This document shows, in pieces, positions 12,611 through 24,860 of a stretch of DNA of 64,000 nucleotides. How positions within the stretch are numbered: the stretch's first letter is position 1; every line of letters begins with the position of its first letter. This DNA comes from Mikania micrantha (lineage: Eukaryota; Streptophyta; Magnoliopsida; Asterales; Asteraceae), in the NCBI GenBank assembly GCA_009363875.1, contig CM018690.1, forward strand, positions 36,275,445-36,339,444. Direction: 5' to 3'. The position numbers were made by a program, and so were the translations under genes. The notes under the pieces were generated by a model, which was given only the letters and a program-made list of their open reading frames with translations, did not search any database and was not told the DNA's origin.

Positions 12611-15319
12611 TCATTTTTTCTTGACATTTGATTTACAAGTTGAAGCATAATGTCCATACTCTTTACAATTTTGGCATTGTCTGGTATTTTTTGTCGCTTT
12701 TATGATTGACTATTCTTGTTTTGATTTCATACGTTTATGTGTCCCAGAACCTTTACTCTTATGTACGATAGGAACTCTTATAGGAAGTTTATCATTTTGT
12801 TTATGTCCAATCAGCTCAGCTATCCTATCCCTTTTACTTGGTGCTGGTACAGCAATCTGTAGGTCATCGGCTTTTTTCATGTAACATTGTACGTAGTCCT
12901 TATACAAAGAAAGCTCGCCGATATTGTCAGACAAACGATTAATCGTATATTCCGTTGCAAACAATATATCACGCATAAGAGATTGAACATCACTGTTATC
13001 TTCGTTGTACAAACTCTGATTAATAGCTTCACGACGTATTATGGTAGGAACAGCCTCCCTTGTCCAACGTCTAAGAATATATTTCTTGGGAAACTCTCTG
13101 ACGTCACACATCTTTAAAACGTAGAATATGTGTCTACACAACAAACCAAATTGTTCGTATCTTCTACAACTACAATATATTGTATAATCTTCCTTACAAA
13201 ACATAACATGTCAATAAAAACACCACAACAACAAACCATGATTAATTCCATACAAATACTGATTATACTTAGCATATCCTTAAATCGTACCTCAAAAAAT
13301 GAAGAGCATTGTTGTTCAAAATTTTTTACAAATAACTTTAGAAAATCGCCAACCTCCTCAATTTTGCATTTATACACGCACCAATAGCAACGATCTCGGA
13401 CTGAACATCACTGAAAATTGTCTTTGTATAAATTATCTCAGCTTGCTCTTCAAGAACAAAATCAGTTTTTAACAGAGCACGTGTATATCGAGTATCATGA
13501 TCGTCTTTGTTCGCGTATGCCTTTGAGCTTCTACTGCTGTTTCAAAATTTGTTAAAAACTCAACTAAAGTTGCTTTGGGATTAAACACTTGACCAAAAAA
13601 TGGTTTTCACTTTCAGACCGAGATGTCGTACGCATCAACCCAGCCAACTCCTCATGTCTATAATATGCCGGTATCCAAGAATCTCTCAGATCAAATATAT
13701 CAGACAACCAATTGTTTTCAGATAGATCAAAATCTGATATTAATGAAGCCCATGCCTCTTCAAACTGATTTGGAGTTAGTTCATCGGTCCAAACAATGTC
13801 ACAAATTCGTTGCTTGAAGTCTGAACTATTACACAAGTGTGCACCAACCTGTAAAAAAGTATAACAACTATTACATAAGTAACCCATTTTACATTTACAC
13901 ATCCAATTTTTTACATATAATAAAACACACAAAAATCGTGGACTTATACTGTGTGTTATAATAAACACCATAATATATGAAAAACACCAAGCTCACTAAT
14001 ACACTTAATTTATATCAAACAATGTTGATTTCTAAAGGAACACCATACAAACACATTATTAAAAAAAATATGGAATTATACTGTTGCGTATAAAAACACT
14101 ATGTGGTATGAAAGACACCAAGCTACACAATACACCCAACTTACATACTAAAGAAAACCATAAACATCTAAATAGTTTATTACCATCATTGAAAGTTTAT
14201 GCATAACATGCCACATGCATAACCTGTGTCGTGACTCAGTAAACACCTCGCCTATTGCTTTTTTCATAGCTGGATCTTGATCAGTTACAACAACTTTCGG
14301 TCCATATCCAAAAGCTTTTAAAAAACATTTCAATAGCCACTTGTATGTGTGAGCAGTTTCAGATCCCAATAACGCCGAGCCGAAAGTAACATTATGGTAA
14401 TGGTTATCAATCCCTGTAAATGGTACAAACACCATAGAATACCTACAAAAAAAATAACACAAAAATTATATTTTCACAAAAAACCAATATGTGGAGTGCA
14501 CTATTTCTAACATGTTCTAACCTGTTCGACCGATATGTGGCATCAAATGACATAACGTCCCCAAAAGTGTAGTAATTCCTCTTTGCTTCTTCATCTGCCC
14601 AAAACAAACCTTCAACCGATCATCATCATGAGTAAAATAAAAACATGAAAAATTTGGAAGATTTTCTTTCTTTTTCATTAAATAACTAACTGCCATCTCT
14701 GCATCGTATTCTCCTATAAACAAATTAATCTCCCTTTTGAAATTCTTGCAATCTACTTTTGTTACGGCAACTTCTTCAAAACCACCAAACATAGTTCTCA
14801 TTACATTAAACGCTTTACAGGTCCCATGTTTATCTTAGACATGCTATGTATCATATGTTTTTGCAAATAGGTCAGTTGTCTCGAAGATGTTAAGAAATGC
14901 ATGTCGTGTTCATCAACAAAAGGATGATTATGTTCCTCTACAAACTTATATACTTTCCAATTGAATCCGTTAAACTCCAAACGAACATTTGCAGGGCATC
15001 CCGTCCTTTTCGACAAATTCTGTCTATAAATCTTTTGTTTATAAGGATCTTCCAATGTATCAACCTTTTTCGGTTTATTAACACCTTGTTTGGAACAAAC
15101 TAAATATTTCAACTTCTTCTCCCCTTTTGGGTCAGTGTACTCAGTAGCCTTACGTATGGAAAACCCACCAGCAGCTGCATATTTTTTTGTAAAAAACATA
15201 TGCATTATCTAATGAATCAAATATTTTTCCAAACTTCGGCTTCAAATCTTCGTGAACGTCAGGAATATAATGCTTTCTGCCTGATTTTGGTGAATTTTTA
15301 ACAATTCCCCTAGGTGTGT
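12611..15319 (-). pseudogene. FAR1-type MULE transposase, multi-exon, frameshifted
   Basis: Read on -, it shows in order: a FAR1 DNA-binding zinc region (15.25-14.9 kb; YAAAGGFSIRK, then Cys residues, then EEHNHPF), a linker, the MULE catalytic domain (SFDATYR at about 14.54 kb; YSMVFVPFTGIDNH; VVVTDQDPAMKKAI; RLCMWH), a SWIM zinc finger (CSCRRYEQFGLLCRH, about 13.17 kb), and a CCHC knuckle (CQNCKEYGHYASTC) before the stop at 12611. Introns fall at about 14.46-14.52, 13.85-14.18 and 13.20-13.29 kb. Six one-base frame changes, all in mononucleotide runs, and one TAG (12707-12709) break it. Two catalytic Asp are visible; the Glu is probably in TTSRSESENH. It would cut and join the terminal repeats. 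FHY3/FAR1 are domesticated relatives. Confidence 0.82.
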
Positions 15320-15369
15320 CTACAAAACAAAAACCGTATTTAGTTAATATAAAACATAAACATCAAAGC

Positions 15370-16010
15370 ATCATAAAAACACCATAGCTATGTTATTATA
15401 TAAAAAACCACATATCTTCTTAAGTTGAAAACCCCATAAACACAAGAAAATCACAACTGTGTTATTAAATATAAACACCACACATTAAACGCCATAAAAA
15501 CAAATGTTGATATAAAACACCATAAACATCAACTATGTCATTAAATAAAAAACACCAAATATCTTCATAACTACAAAACACCATAACCATGTTATTAAAT
15601 ACAAACACCACACATAAAACGCCATAAAACGAAATGTTAATATAAAACACCATCAAACGTAATATTAAAAACACCATAAACCTTGCGTTTGTTCATTAAA
15701 CGAATTCATCATGTTTTTTACAATGCAAATATAAAACACCATAACAAAAATATATGAATCTAACTGAAAACGCCATTTACCATCATATTAAAAACACCAT
15801 AAAAAATTGCGTCACTTATGTGATCGAATCAAATCACGCCTTTACACCCAAAAAAACTAAACGCGCATTCTCTCTATGAAATTAAAACAATAAAATCAAT
15901 AACAATCATTGATTTGTTATGGTAATTGATAAAAACACCATACATTGCGTCTCCTGTGTGTTCGTTTCCATAACGATGTATCCCTCGAAAAACACCAAAC
16001 GAGAATTCGC
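15370..16010 (-). repeat. AAACACCAT array upstream of the transposase
   Basis: About 12 copies of AAACACCAT/AAACACCA in the 5' region or first intron of the transposase gene, again sense to that gene. A few more lie at 13960-14130. Confidence 0.88.
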
Positions 16011-16202
16011 TAGATGAAATTGGAATAATCAAACCAATTGCAATCTGTGATTTCTTCTGGTAATCGGTAATTGATTCGTATTTTGAAAATTTTGTTTAGC
16101 GACATTCACGGTTATTTTCCCAAAATAACCGCAAACAAATCATGAGACGAGATTACGTTTATACCCATATCTTGAAAAATTATGAAATACACGTGTATGG
16201 CT

Positions 16203-16227
16203 AAGATGGCTTCTCACACTTCTCATG
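16203..16227 (-). repeat. MULE terminal inverted repeat core, right
   Basis: Reverse complement of 6347-6371, 25 of 25 bases. It is followed by the element end near 16253 and then (TA)n. Confidence 0.9.
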
Positions 16228-16270
16228 GTTTGGAAACTTTCTAGCCAAACCTCAATATATATATATATAT

Positions 16271-16375
16271 ATATATGGAAGTGTTCAAATGATAACCCAT
16301 GGATAGAGTAATAACTCATTAACTCAAATCTAATGGCTAATCAAAAAGTTGAGTGTATAGGATTGTGACATGTAT
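16271..16375. mobile_element. MITE fragment
   Basis: GGAAGTGTTCAAATGATAACCC and the following 90 bp resemble the reverse complement of 29575-29670. It starts at a TA repeat and is cut off by the LTR-like start at 16376. Confidence 0.5.
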
Positions 16376-16881
16376 TGTCACACCCCAACCGACGGCGGAA
16401 TAAGTCAGGGCGCGAGTTTGACTGTTCATTAGCTCATGGTGCTATTATGCGTTTCAATATTTAATGCATCGTCATTAAAACAATACAACATGTCATTCAT
16501 TAAATTCAAATAACATTACATGAATTAAATACAAAATAATTACGATTGAATGCTAAAACATTGTTTAAAATTTAACTAGGTCTACTAAGTCTTATCTTAT
16601 GTCTTCATCATGCTTCTTTATCTTGTTACACAAGTAAAATAGAGTTTGTCAACTATTTGCATAGTTGGTGAGTTCACACACAAAGTTTAAATAATATGTA
16701 TAAAAGGATGCAAACTATAGCCTAACTAGATATGTATCATAAGCATAGCATGAATAAAAGTTTGAATAAATTGAATAAATGAATGAATAACAATAGCTTG
16801 TGTCCAAACAAGTATCCTTACAACATGTTAATTCAAGTATGGCCATATTATAAATTAACAGTTATAATTCAACAAGTTTGC
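16376..16881 (-). mobile_element. Outer retroelement fragment interrupted by LTR B
   Basis: Begins TGTCACACCCC, the inverted-terminus signature of this LTR class, and includes a TTGGTGAGTTCACAC-like segment shared by other LTRs here. Copy B is inserted at 16877 and the outer element resumes at 21538. I could not find its far end. Confidence 0.5.
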
Positions 16882-17435
16882 TGTCACACCCCAGGCCGAC
16901 GGGAACGGATCGTGTTTTCCCGTCGGACGGAAGGTTCCCGGGGCGCGATATCATGAAGTGATAATCAAATGATCAGATTGTTTACATAGCACATGAGATA
17001 TAAATGAGAAATGCTAATCATGACATGAAATAGAATTACAAAGTTAAATTACATTGTACATCATAATTTAACTAAGTAAATCTAATCAAAAGAATCAATG
17101 AGTTTATATCTTGAACTGTACAAGATATACAAAAGTGATTCATTGTTTTGTCATATCAAAAATATGCAATCAAAAGTAAGCTAGGTCTTCTATGAGTCCA
17201 CTAGCTTATCACTTGCATATAAGTATCTACACCTGTTCGTCACCTGAGAAAACATGTATTTAAACAAAGTCAACACTAGGTTGGTGAGTTCATAAGTAAG
17301 TAAATTGAAAACCATTGAACTGATCATGCACACATTCACAATGTTATACTTGTTGCTTGTATACTTGTTCACCTGTTCCACCCAATGGTCTCTCTTTAGT
17401 TATATGTACAAGTGGTATTTCACCTGACTAAGTAT

Positions 17436-17446
17436 GCTTATATATA
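17436..17446 (-). promoter_or_regulatory. Predicted LTR TATA box (copy B)
   Basis: GCTTATATATA on + (TATATATAAGC on -) in the same conserved setting as copies A, C and D. Confidence 0.6.
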
Positions 17447-17848
17447 GGGAATCACGAAAGGGTCAAGCCCAGACGCTATCCCACCACATACTCAACCAAG
17501 TTTCCACACCACTTGCGATACAACTAAAGATATCCATTTCCCAAATATCCGAAGTGTCCGCTGTGTAATCATATATAGAATAATAGTATAGTAAGAGGGG
17601 TTTGGTTATCAAACCGAAATATTGATAAACCCTCGTTGAATTAAGGAATTTAGATTATGTAAATCTGATCCTTGTATTATTCTATTACTTGTAAGGTTAA
17701 CTTTTATGATACACTTTTAATTTAATTAAAAGTATTAGTTAACTGTTCATCATGTATCTCCAAATGCAGCGTATAGAATCCGAATGGAATCCATTTTAAT
17801 CCTCACGTAATCAGATTAAAATGCATTCCATTCTCTCCTATCCCGCCG

Positions 17849-18350
17849 TGTGATCCCAAAGTTTCCGTGTGGGATTGTCCTCATGTGATTAACAAAGTTG
17901 AATAAGAGCTTGTCTTATTACGTTATGATAATCAGGTGTAAATGATAAGAATCCCATGAAGTTACGTTATCATGATCATCATTTACTGAATTCCATGTGA
18001 TCCCAAAGTATCCATGTGGGATTGTTCTCGTGTGTTTAACAAAGTCGAATAAGAACTTGTCTTATTACGTTATGTTAATTATGTGTAAATGATAAGAATC
18101 CCATGAAGTTACGTTATCATGATCATCATTTACTGACATCCATGTGATCCCAAAGTATCCGTGTGGGATTGTTCTCGTGTACTTAACAAGGTCGAATAAG
18201 AACTTGTCTTATTACATTATGTTAATTATGTGTAAATGATAAGAATCCCATGAAGTTACGTTATCATGATCATCATTTACTGTAAATGATAAGAATCCCA
18301 TGAAGTTACGTTATCATGATCATCATTTACTGAATTCATGTGTTCCCAAA
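17849..18350. repeat. About 147-bp tandem repeat in LTR B
   Basis: Three units starting TGTGATCCCAAAGT at about 17849, 17997 and 18143. A further partial unit duplicates the TGATAAGAATCCCATGAAG segment (18283-18330). Confidence 0.88.
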
Positions 18351-19099
18351 GCCTCATTATGTAATTAAGTGTAAATTGATTAAGTATCTGTTCATGTGGA
18401 AATAACTAAGTGTTATAAGTTATAATCTTATAACTAAGTTATTATAATGTATTGATGATTAAGAAATCATCTTATCATAATCATCTGAGTTTCCCTGTTA
18501 TCTCATAATTGTAAAAGCATGCATACAATGATATATGATAATAAACAATTTAATATCATCTAATCAGAGTATAACTATCATGTTAAGTAAAACTTTTAAA
18601 TAAATAAAAGTAAACATGTTTCTCAGCCCCGAGAGTTAAAATCAATAAAGATTTAAAGTAAAAAGGGGCATATGAACTCACCTTGTAGTAATTGGGTTTG
18701 ACTTAGCTTAAACAAGAATGTACGCGCTCTTGATTGTACTTGAGTGTATTTTCACGATCCTGTATTGATTTCACGATGTTTATAACTTATTAGTATGAAT
18801 TATAGGGATTATGTGTGTATGTATGTGCTAGCCATAAGCTTTGGCCAACACTCAAAGTCTTCGGTCTTTGTCTGGCCCATCTTTATTTTTTATTGGTCCT
18901 TATAACCCATAAGCTTCCTTTGAATTATTATTGTTTCATTTATTTCATATTAAAGACCAATTGTAGTTTCATGAAAGTCATGTTATAAATGTTGCAAGAC
19001 TTTGTTGCAAAAGTTGCCGTCTTGGTAGAAATTCCTTAGTTATCATGAATATTACCCCATATTAGTGTTGAATTAAAGAGTTATAATAGTTCTTTAGTC

Positions 19100-19900
19100 A
19101 TGTGGGCCAACAAATTAAGTTGGGCCAACGATATGTGGTGTTGAATTACAAGGGCCCGGCCAAAGGTTACAAGAACTAGAATTTAAGTGGCCTTGTGGGC
19201 CTTTATTGGGCCTCGAGGGAATTTGTTGGGCCAGAGGTGGGCCCAGGCATGATTTGTTGGGCCTAATGTTATAATGGGCTGTAGGAATCGAAATTGGGCC
19301 AGAAATAAGCTGTTGACCAAGTCAATGACAAAGTGGCTCCAAAATGAGGACAAGGGTCTCAAAAATAGGCCTTGGATCAGTTTCTGTGGGACTCGGGCTG
19401 ATTTTGCTGGGCCCAATAGATTTTGTCTTAGGCCTTCACCAAAACAGTTCGTGGGCCTAGCTGGGCCTTGCTTAATTGGGCTGAAAACAAAAGTGGGCCT
19501 AGAAGTTGGGCTGTTGGCCAGAATCGTGGGCTTGGCAGCCGGTTGGGTTAAGAATTAGTGGGCCAGGCATCATGGATTGTGGGCCTATGATGATAGGGGC
19601 TGGAATACATCGTTGCTGGGCCCAGAAATATAATTATTGGCCTGCATAACCAAGTGGTCCCAATCTAGACCAAACTGGGCCCAAGAAGTGGAGTTGGGCC
19701 GCCAAGAAACTACTGGGCCTGTTCATTCTATGTTGGGCTAAACACAGGATATGGGTCAATTGGCTAGCCTTTTGGGCTTGGTTGCATTAGGTTGGATCAA
19801 ATGAATTTGGTTGGGTCTTGTTTCAAACCAAGCTAGGTGGGCCGCATATGTTAGCCGAATAACACCATGGCTTTTGGGCTTTGTGTGCACACGTTGGTGG
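19100..19900. repeat. TGGGCY array in LTR B
   Basis: Roughly 25 TGGGCC/TGGGCT words in 0.8 kb, far above chance for this AT-rich DNA. Further along (20130-20330) are GGCCGAATG words, the counterpart of CATTCGGCC in copy A. TGGGCY is the known site II/TCP-binding word. Confidence 0.7.
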
Positions 19901-21537
19901 CCCAACTGGTAAGGAGTGTTGTGAGCCTGATGATCTTCTACAAGCATCATGTCTGATAACCTAGTTCAGCCGCAATCCTCCTGTCAAGACTCGGCTGCCT
20001 CATGGCACATGGGATCTACGACCACTGAACATCGAATCTTCTAGTTTATTTAAGGTAAGGCTCGACCAGATAAGAGCATGGGTTCGTTGGCTGTTGTTGG
20101 GTTCAGTGGCCGATTAGGGTTAGCTAGGGTCGAATGGGAGGGTTGATGGCTCGGCCGAATGTACCTTGTGGTCGAATGACTAGATCCTGGCCGAACCAAG
20201 GTAGACTGGCGAATGAAGGATGTGATGACCGAAGTATTGGCGACTGGGATTGGTTGGCCGAATGACTAGAGGTGGCGAAGGAGAATGGCGAATGAGAGGT
20301 GGCTGGCCATTCGGCCATAGCCATTCGACCCTCTGGAGATGTAGGTTAGCCACGATGTTCAAATCAAATTTTCAACTGGTTCCATGGTGTTTCGGTGGAC
20401 AACAGATGGTAACCAAGTTATAGAAAGTAGGGTTTCGAAGAAGAAGGTGATACATAGCCGGTTTAGGAGTGGGGGTAGAATAAAGTGATGAAAACCCTAA
20501 TTTTTCGTGTTAAAACAGCCTCATACCTCGAATTCAGATGGGTTTCTTTCTAGATCGGTTGTACTTTCGTGTAGTAGATGATGAGAGCTTCGTGTAGGCG
20601 AAAGAATCACTCAATTTCGTTAAGAAATGAGTGAGATACAAGCTTTTGAAGTTTGAAAATGGTGGGTTTTTCTTAAAACCGGGATTTTTGGTTTAGTGGA
20701 AGAAGATGAAGTGAAAGATATGAAAAATGGACTCATTTAAGGGTATTTATATCCCGAGTGAGTTCGGGTCCGTTTCGGTTGCTCGGTTCGCGTTTTTGTC
20801 GCGTAACCGGAAAATTACGCGTAATTTAAATGGATTTAAATAAAAGGAGTTAATTTAATTATTTTGATGAGTTTCAAAATTGTAAAATGTTATTTATTTG
20901 ATTTTATTAAGTTATTTTCGTTCGTGACGTGTTTTCGTTGTCGTTTCGTCAGATCGCGTCACCTTCGCGCGTAATTCGTTCGAATCGTCACCCGAACGAA
21001 CACGACGATGGTTTTGCTTTCTGACTTTTGTTTTCTACTTTTCAGTCATTATTTCAGAACTCTAAACTCACAGATATGTTTGTGTGAATCGTCACTCACG
21101 CAAACACACTGTCAGTTCGTTATTCTGAAATAACACTGTGTTTATGTTTTAATTGTGTTTCCTCACTATCGGACTCAACTATACTTTCTGTTTTCACATT
21201 ATTCTTGTACTGACTTGTCGGCCATCTGATTCCTGTCATCTGTGGACATCAGATCGCAACCGATACATTTTCGTTGTTCACTTGTAAAATGTTGTTTCTC
21301 GTGATTCGTTGTGTTAAATGTAATTAAGTTTTCACTTAATTCACACAACTAATGTTTCCAATATGCGTTGTACTTGATGTATTTAAGTTTACACCAAAAT
21401 ACGTACAACGTTTTCTTGTATTTAGGATTCTGTTAATACAAGTACTGTTTAAAATTGCGTATGCACATAGTATAAAGTGAAAGTACACATACCGTACGGA
21501 CTTGCCGGACGATCTGGTACTTGCTGTTACATTTGCT

Positions 21538-22738
21538 AGGTGTACTTTTCACCTTTTTCACACAAAGGCAAAAGCCTTTGCGAAGATAGTATCTAACCAT
21601 CTTAGGCTACTAAGTACTAGATTTCTTGATTGGCAACACACATAGAATCACACATAGAATCAACATAGCCTCTAACACATAAAGATAACTAGGTCTAAGG
21701 CTTGCATCATAGATTGAATGATTAATAGAATGAATAAAGTTTAAATAAGACATGTGTAACATCCCAAAAACAAAAAAAAAAGTAAAAAGGAGTGTGAAGA
21801 AAACTCACTTGTTTTGAATGCTAGCTAGTTCCAAGTCCTTGATTAGTGAATGAGGAAGCATGGCTATCTACTCACCTAAAGTTTGAGTAATCAAGTCTTA
21901 GCAATCCTATAGTTAATGTTTAAGGATCCTAAAACTATAGCATCCTAATGAAAGTCCTAGTTTAAAAAAAATCTATGTCTGAATGAACACCTAGAACAAG
22001 TGTAATTATAATATTGATTTAATAAAATATAATATCTAATATTCTTTTTATTTATCAATATTATTGCATGAATAATTAGACTAATATTTAATAATATTCT
22101 TATAACAATTAAAATTAAATAAGAGATATTCATTTTATTTATTATTTTGTATATTGAATATCTAAGAATGCTACTTGACTAAGATTTCTATCCATTTAAT
22201 CATTTATTTGTATTTAAAAGCTTGCATATTTAATTTATAAGTTTTATAAATTTTTAGTTGGTCTTTTGAAGGTTTATAAAACTTAAAATAATCATTTGAA
22301 TTATATTAATCTCAAAGACAAGTATTTCCTAAAAATATTCTTAATCTTTACTAATTAAAATCATTGTGAATTGTTTCTTTTTGATAAAACATATTTTTAA
22401 TAATTTCATAAAAGATTTATTTCACAAAATTGAAAGTGTTAACATAATGTTTTTTTAAACCAATTTTTATTTTAAAACGTTCATACTTAAATCCTTTAAT
22501 ATGTATTAAATAAAACAAAATATTAATTTACATTTATAACAGAAAGCTAAAAGGAAATCAATTAACTTTGTTTTAAAATTTTTCAAGATATAGTAATATA
22601 TCCTTTTTTAAATCATTTAATGTATTCATTAAATTAGTTTTTCTTTGAAAACTAATTAAAATGTAGTTAAAAATTTCATATTGTTTTAAAATGATTTTTC
22701 TGGATTTTTAATGACATTTATATAAAAAAATACGGATG
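21538..22738. other. Continuation of the outer element, then AT-rich DNA
   Basis: 21538-21830 continues the outer retroelement and includes TGTAACATCCCAAAAA at about 21755, a segment also seen near 42.56 kb. From 21.95 to 22.7 kb the DNA is very AT-rich and I see no gene. Confidence 0.4.
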
Positions 22739-22865
22739 GAATACCCAAAAAGGGCATCAAAACCTGTTTTGCATATGGGAGCCGGGTTTCGAGCTCGGGT
22801 CACCTCCCTAGCCCGACAATCGTCTTACCAGTAGGCTAGGGAGTGATTCGCTGAATGGTTTGGAT
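22738..22865 (-). mobile_element. tRNA-derived SINE-like head
   Basis: On - there is an A-box-like TAGCCTACTGGTAAGAC followed about 35 bp later by a B-box-like GAGCTCGAAACCC. No CCA-ready acceptor stem forms, so it is not a tRNA gene. Ends and duplication are not clear. Confidence 0.4.
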
Positions 22866-24039
22866 TTCAATTGGACATATACAAACTCTTAAATCGAGTC
22901 TCATTGCATATGAACCCTAGAATCTGTTGTGACATCCAGTACCTGATCGTCCGGCAAGTCCGTACGGTATGTGTAATTTCACTATTTACTGTGTGTAAAT
23001 ACAATTGCATGAATAGTGTTTGTGATAAAATTATTCAGAATACAAGAAATAGTTGTACGTATTTAGGTGAAAGCTTAAATATCGTAAGTACAACACTCAC
23101 AATAAACAATAAGTTGTTTGTATTTCGGTGAAAACATAAGTACAGTTAATACAACGAATCAAGAGAAACAACAGTATACAAGTAAACAACAAGAACATGT
23201 CAGTTGTGATCTGATATCCATAGATGACAGGAATCAGATGGCTGATAACTCAGTACGAAAATAATGTGAAAACAGGAAGTTAGTTGAGTCCGTCAGTGAG
23301 GAGACACAATTCAAAACACAATTTTAGTGTTATTCCAGAATAACGAACTGACAGTGTGTTTGCGTGGGTGACGATTAACGCAAAAATATCTGTTAGTTTA
23401 ACGTTCTGAAATAATGACTGAAAAGTAGAAAACAAAAGTCAGAAAGCCAAACCATCGTCGTGTTCGTTCGGGTGACGATTCGAACGAATACGCGCGAAGG
23501 TGACGCGATCTGGCGAAACGTTTTAAATAATCGGTTTCGATAAAATAATTCAAGAAAATAAAATGTAAAAGATTTACTAGGAATAACCACTTTCCAAACA
23601 TTAAAAATAAATCCATTTTATTTAAAATACGTAAAATGCGCGTAATGATTCGGAAACGCAACGGAGACGAAAACGAGCAAATGAAACGAAACCGAACACG
23701 CACGGGGTATATATACCCTAAATGAACCCATTTCTTTCATTTATTACACCCTTTCTCTCTGTCTCTAAACCCTTAAACCCGTTTTCCTCTCCCTCTTTAG
23801 AAAAATCACCTTCAAACCACAAAATCTCGCTCATTTGTGGACGAAATCTCGCGTTCTTGGTGTCTACACGTAGCTACAATCATCATCTACAAGGAAGTAC
23901 AATGGATCTGAGCATTTGTCCAACCAAATCCGAGGTAATTAGGCTTGAATGTTCGAAAAAAATAGGGTTTTCTCTACCCTTTTGGCCGACCACACCTGCA
24001 ATCGGTTTAAAACCGTAACCTACCCAACCCTAGGCTTTC

Positions 24040-24860
24040 ATTCAAACACCATGTAGGTTGGAACGAACCAGTACGATGGTGGAAACAACCGAGAACAACA
24101 CAGAAGCTGGAACGGTGATAATGATGCATCAGGGTTCGTGAAAGGGATTGTCTGGGCCGAACCATCATGTTCACGAACCATGGGGGAACGAACCTCATAC
24201 CTGGCCGAACCAAGATGCCACGCACCTTGGACTTGAGCACCATCATCTATTGAACCTCTGATCTATGGCCGAACCTTGCACCATCAACGAACCTTGGGTT
24301 CACCAACCATCATCGCCGGACCATTTCATGAGCTGCGAACCATGAGGATTCACGAACCTGCATTGGCGAACCCTATAGCTCAAACCTACTGGAGCGAACC
24401 TAAAGAACTACTAACCAGGTCCAGCCGAACCTCATGATGTACGAAGCTCCAATCGAATGAACCATAAGGTTCGCTGAACCATACTGGCCGAACCTGAAGC
24501 CAAACAAACCGGAGGTTCGCTGGAATTGGGGTTGGGCTCATCAGTTCTCTCAGCCATGTTATTTGACCACCTCATCCCCATTCGACCAAAAAGACCATTC
24601 ACCATGTTGAGTTCATTCAGGCCAAAGAACTAGCCTAGCAGCATTCCATTTGGCCTAGCTCAACCGGTTAAAGTCCATTTGTTGGCCTATATTATTGCCT
24701 TGGCCCAATTATTCGGCCCATACATACAAGCAGCTCAATCCAATCCTTCGGCCCATGGTGGTTGAATCAACCCACCTATCTTCGGCCCAAGTGAACAGGC
24801 ATAATAGATTTAGTTGGCCCATGGTGGTAAATCTAAGCCAACATCGTTTATTCGGCCTAC
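24040..24860 (+). repeat. CGAACC and GGCCCA word region in LTR C
   Basis: About 25 GAACC words, many as CGAACC, at 24040-24540, then about six GGCCCA words. It occupies the same place as the motif region of copy A. Open frames here reflect composition only. Confidence 0.6.

Larger units (their letters stand above)
6317..16253. mobile_element. Mutator-like element (MULE) with Ulp1-like and FAR1-like genes
   Basis: About 9.9 kb bounded by terminal inverted repeats containing a perfect 25-bp match (6347-6371 and 16203-16227). Outer parts are similar but imperfect (GAGG...CTA). Both ends abut (TA)n, so the 9-11 bp duplication typical of MULEs cannot be read. Inside are two convergent genes: a spliced Ulp1-like peptidase gene on + (6574-11954) and a FAR1-type MULE transposase on - (12611-15319). 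Carriage of C48 peptidase genes by plant MULEs is known. Introns and spacers are crowded with an ATGGTGTTTT word, + oriented in the left part and - oriented in the right part. Confidence 0.85.
16882..21532 (-). mobile_element. Solo long LTR, copy B (inverted)
   Basis: 4,651 bp beginning TGTCACACCCC and ending ...CTGTTACA, flanked by TTTGC on both sides (16877-16881 and 21533-21537). It matches copy A in reverse order: GC-rich end near 16.9 kb, TATA box at 17436, tandem block at 17849-18350, motif-rich U3 at 19.1-20.35 kb, CGTACGG area near 21.49 kb. No coding sequence is supported. Confidence 0.88.
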
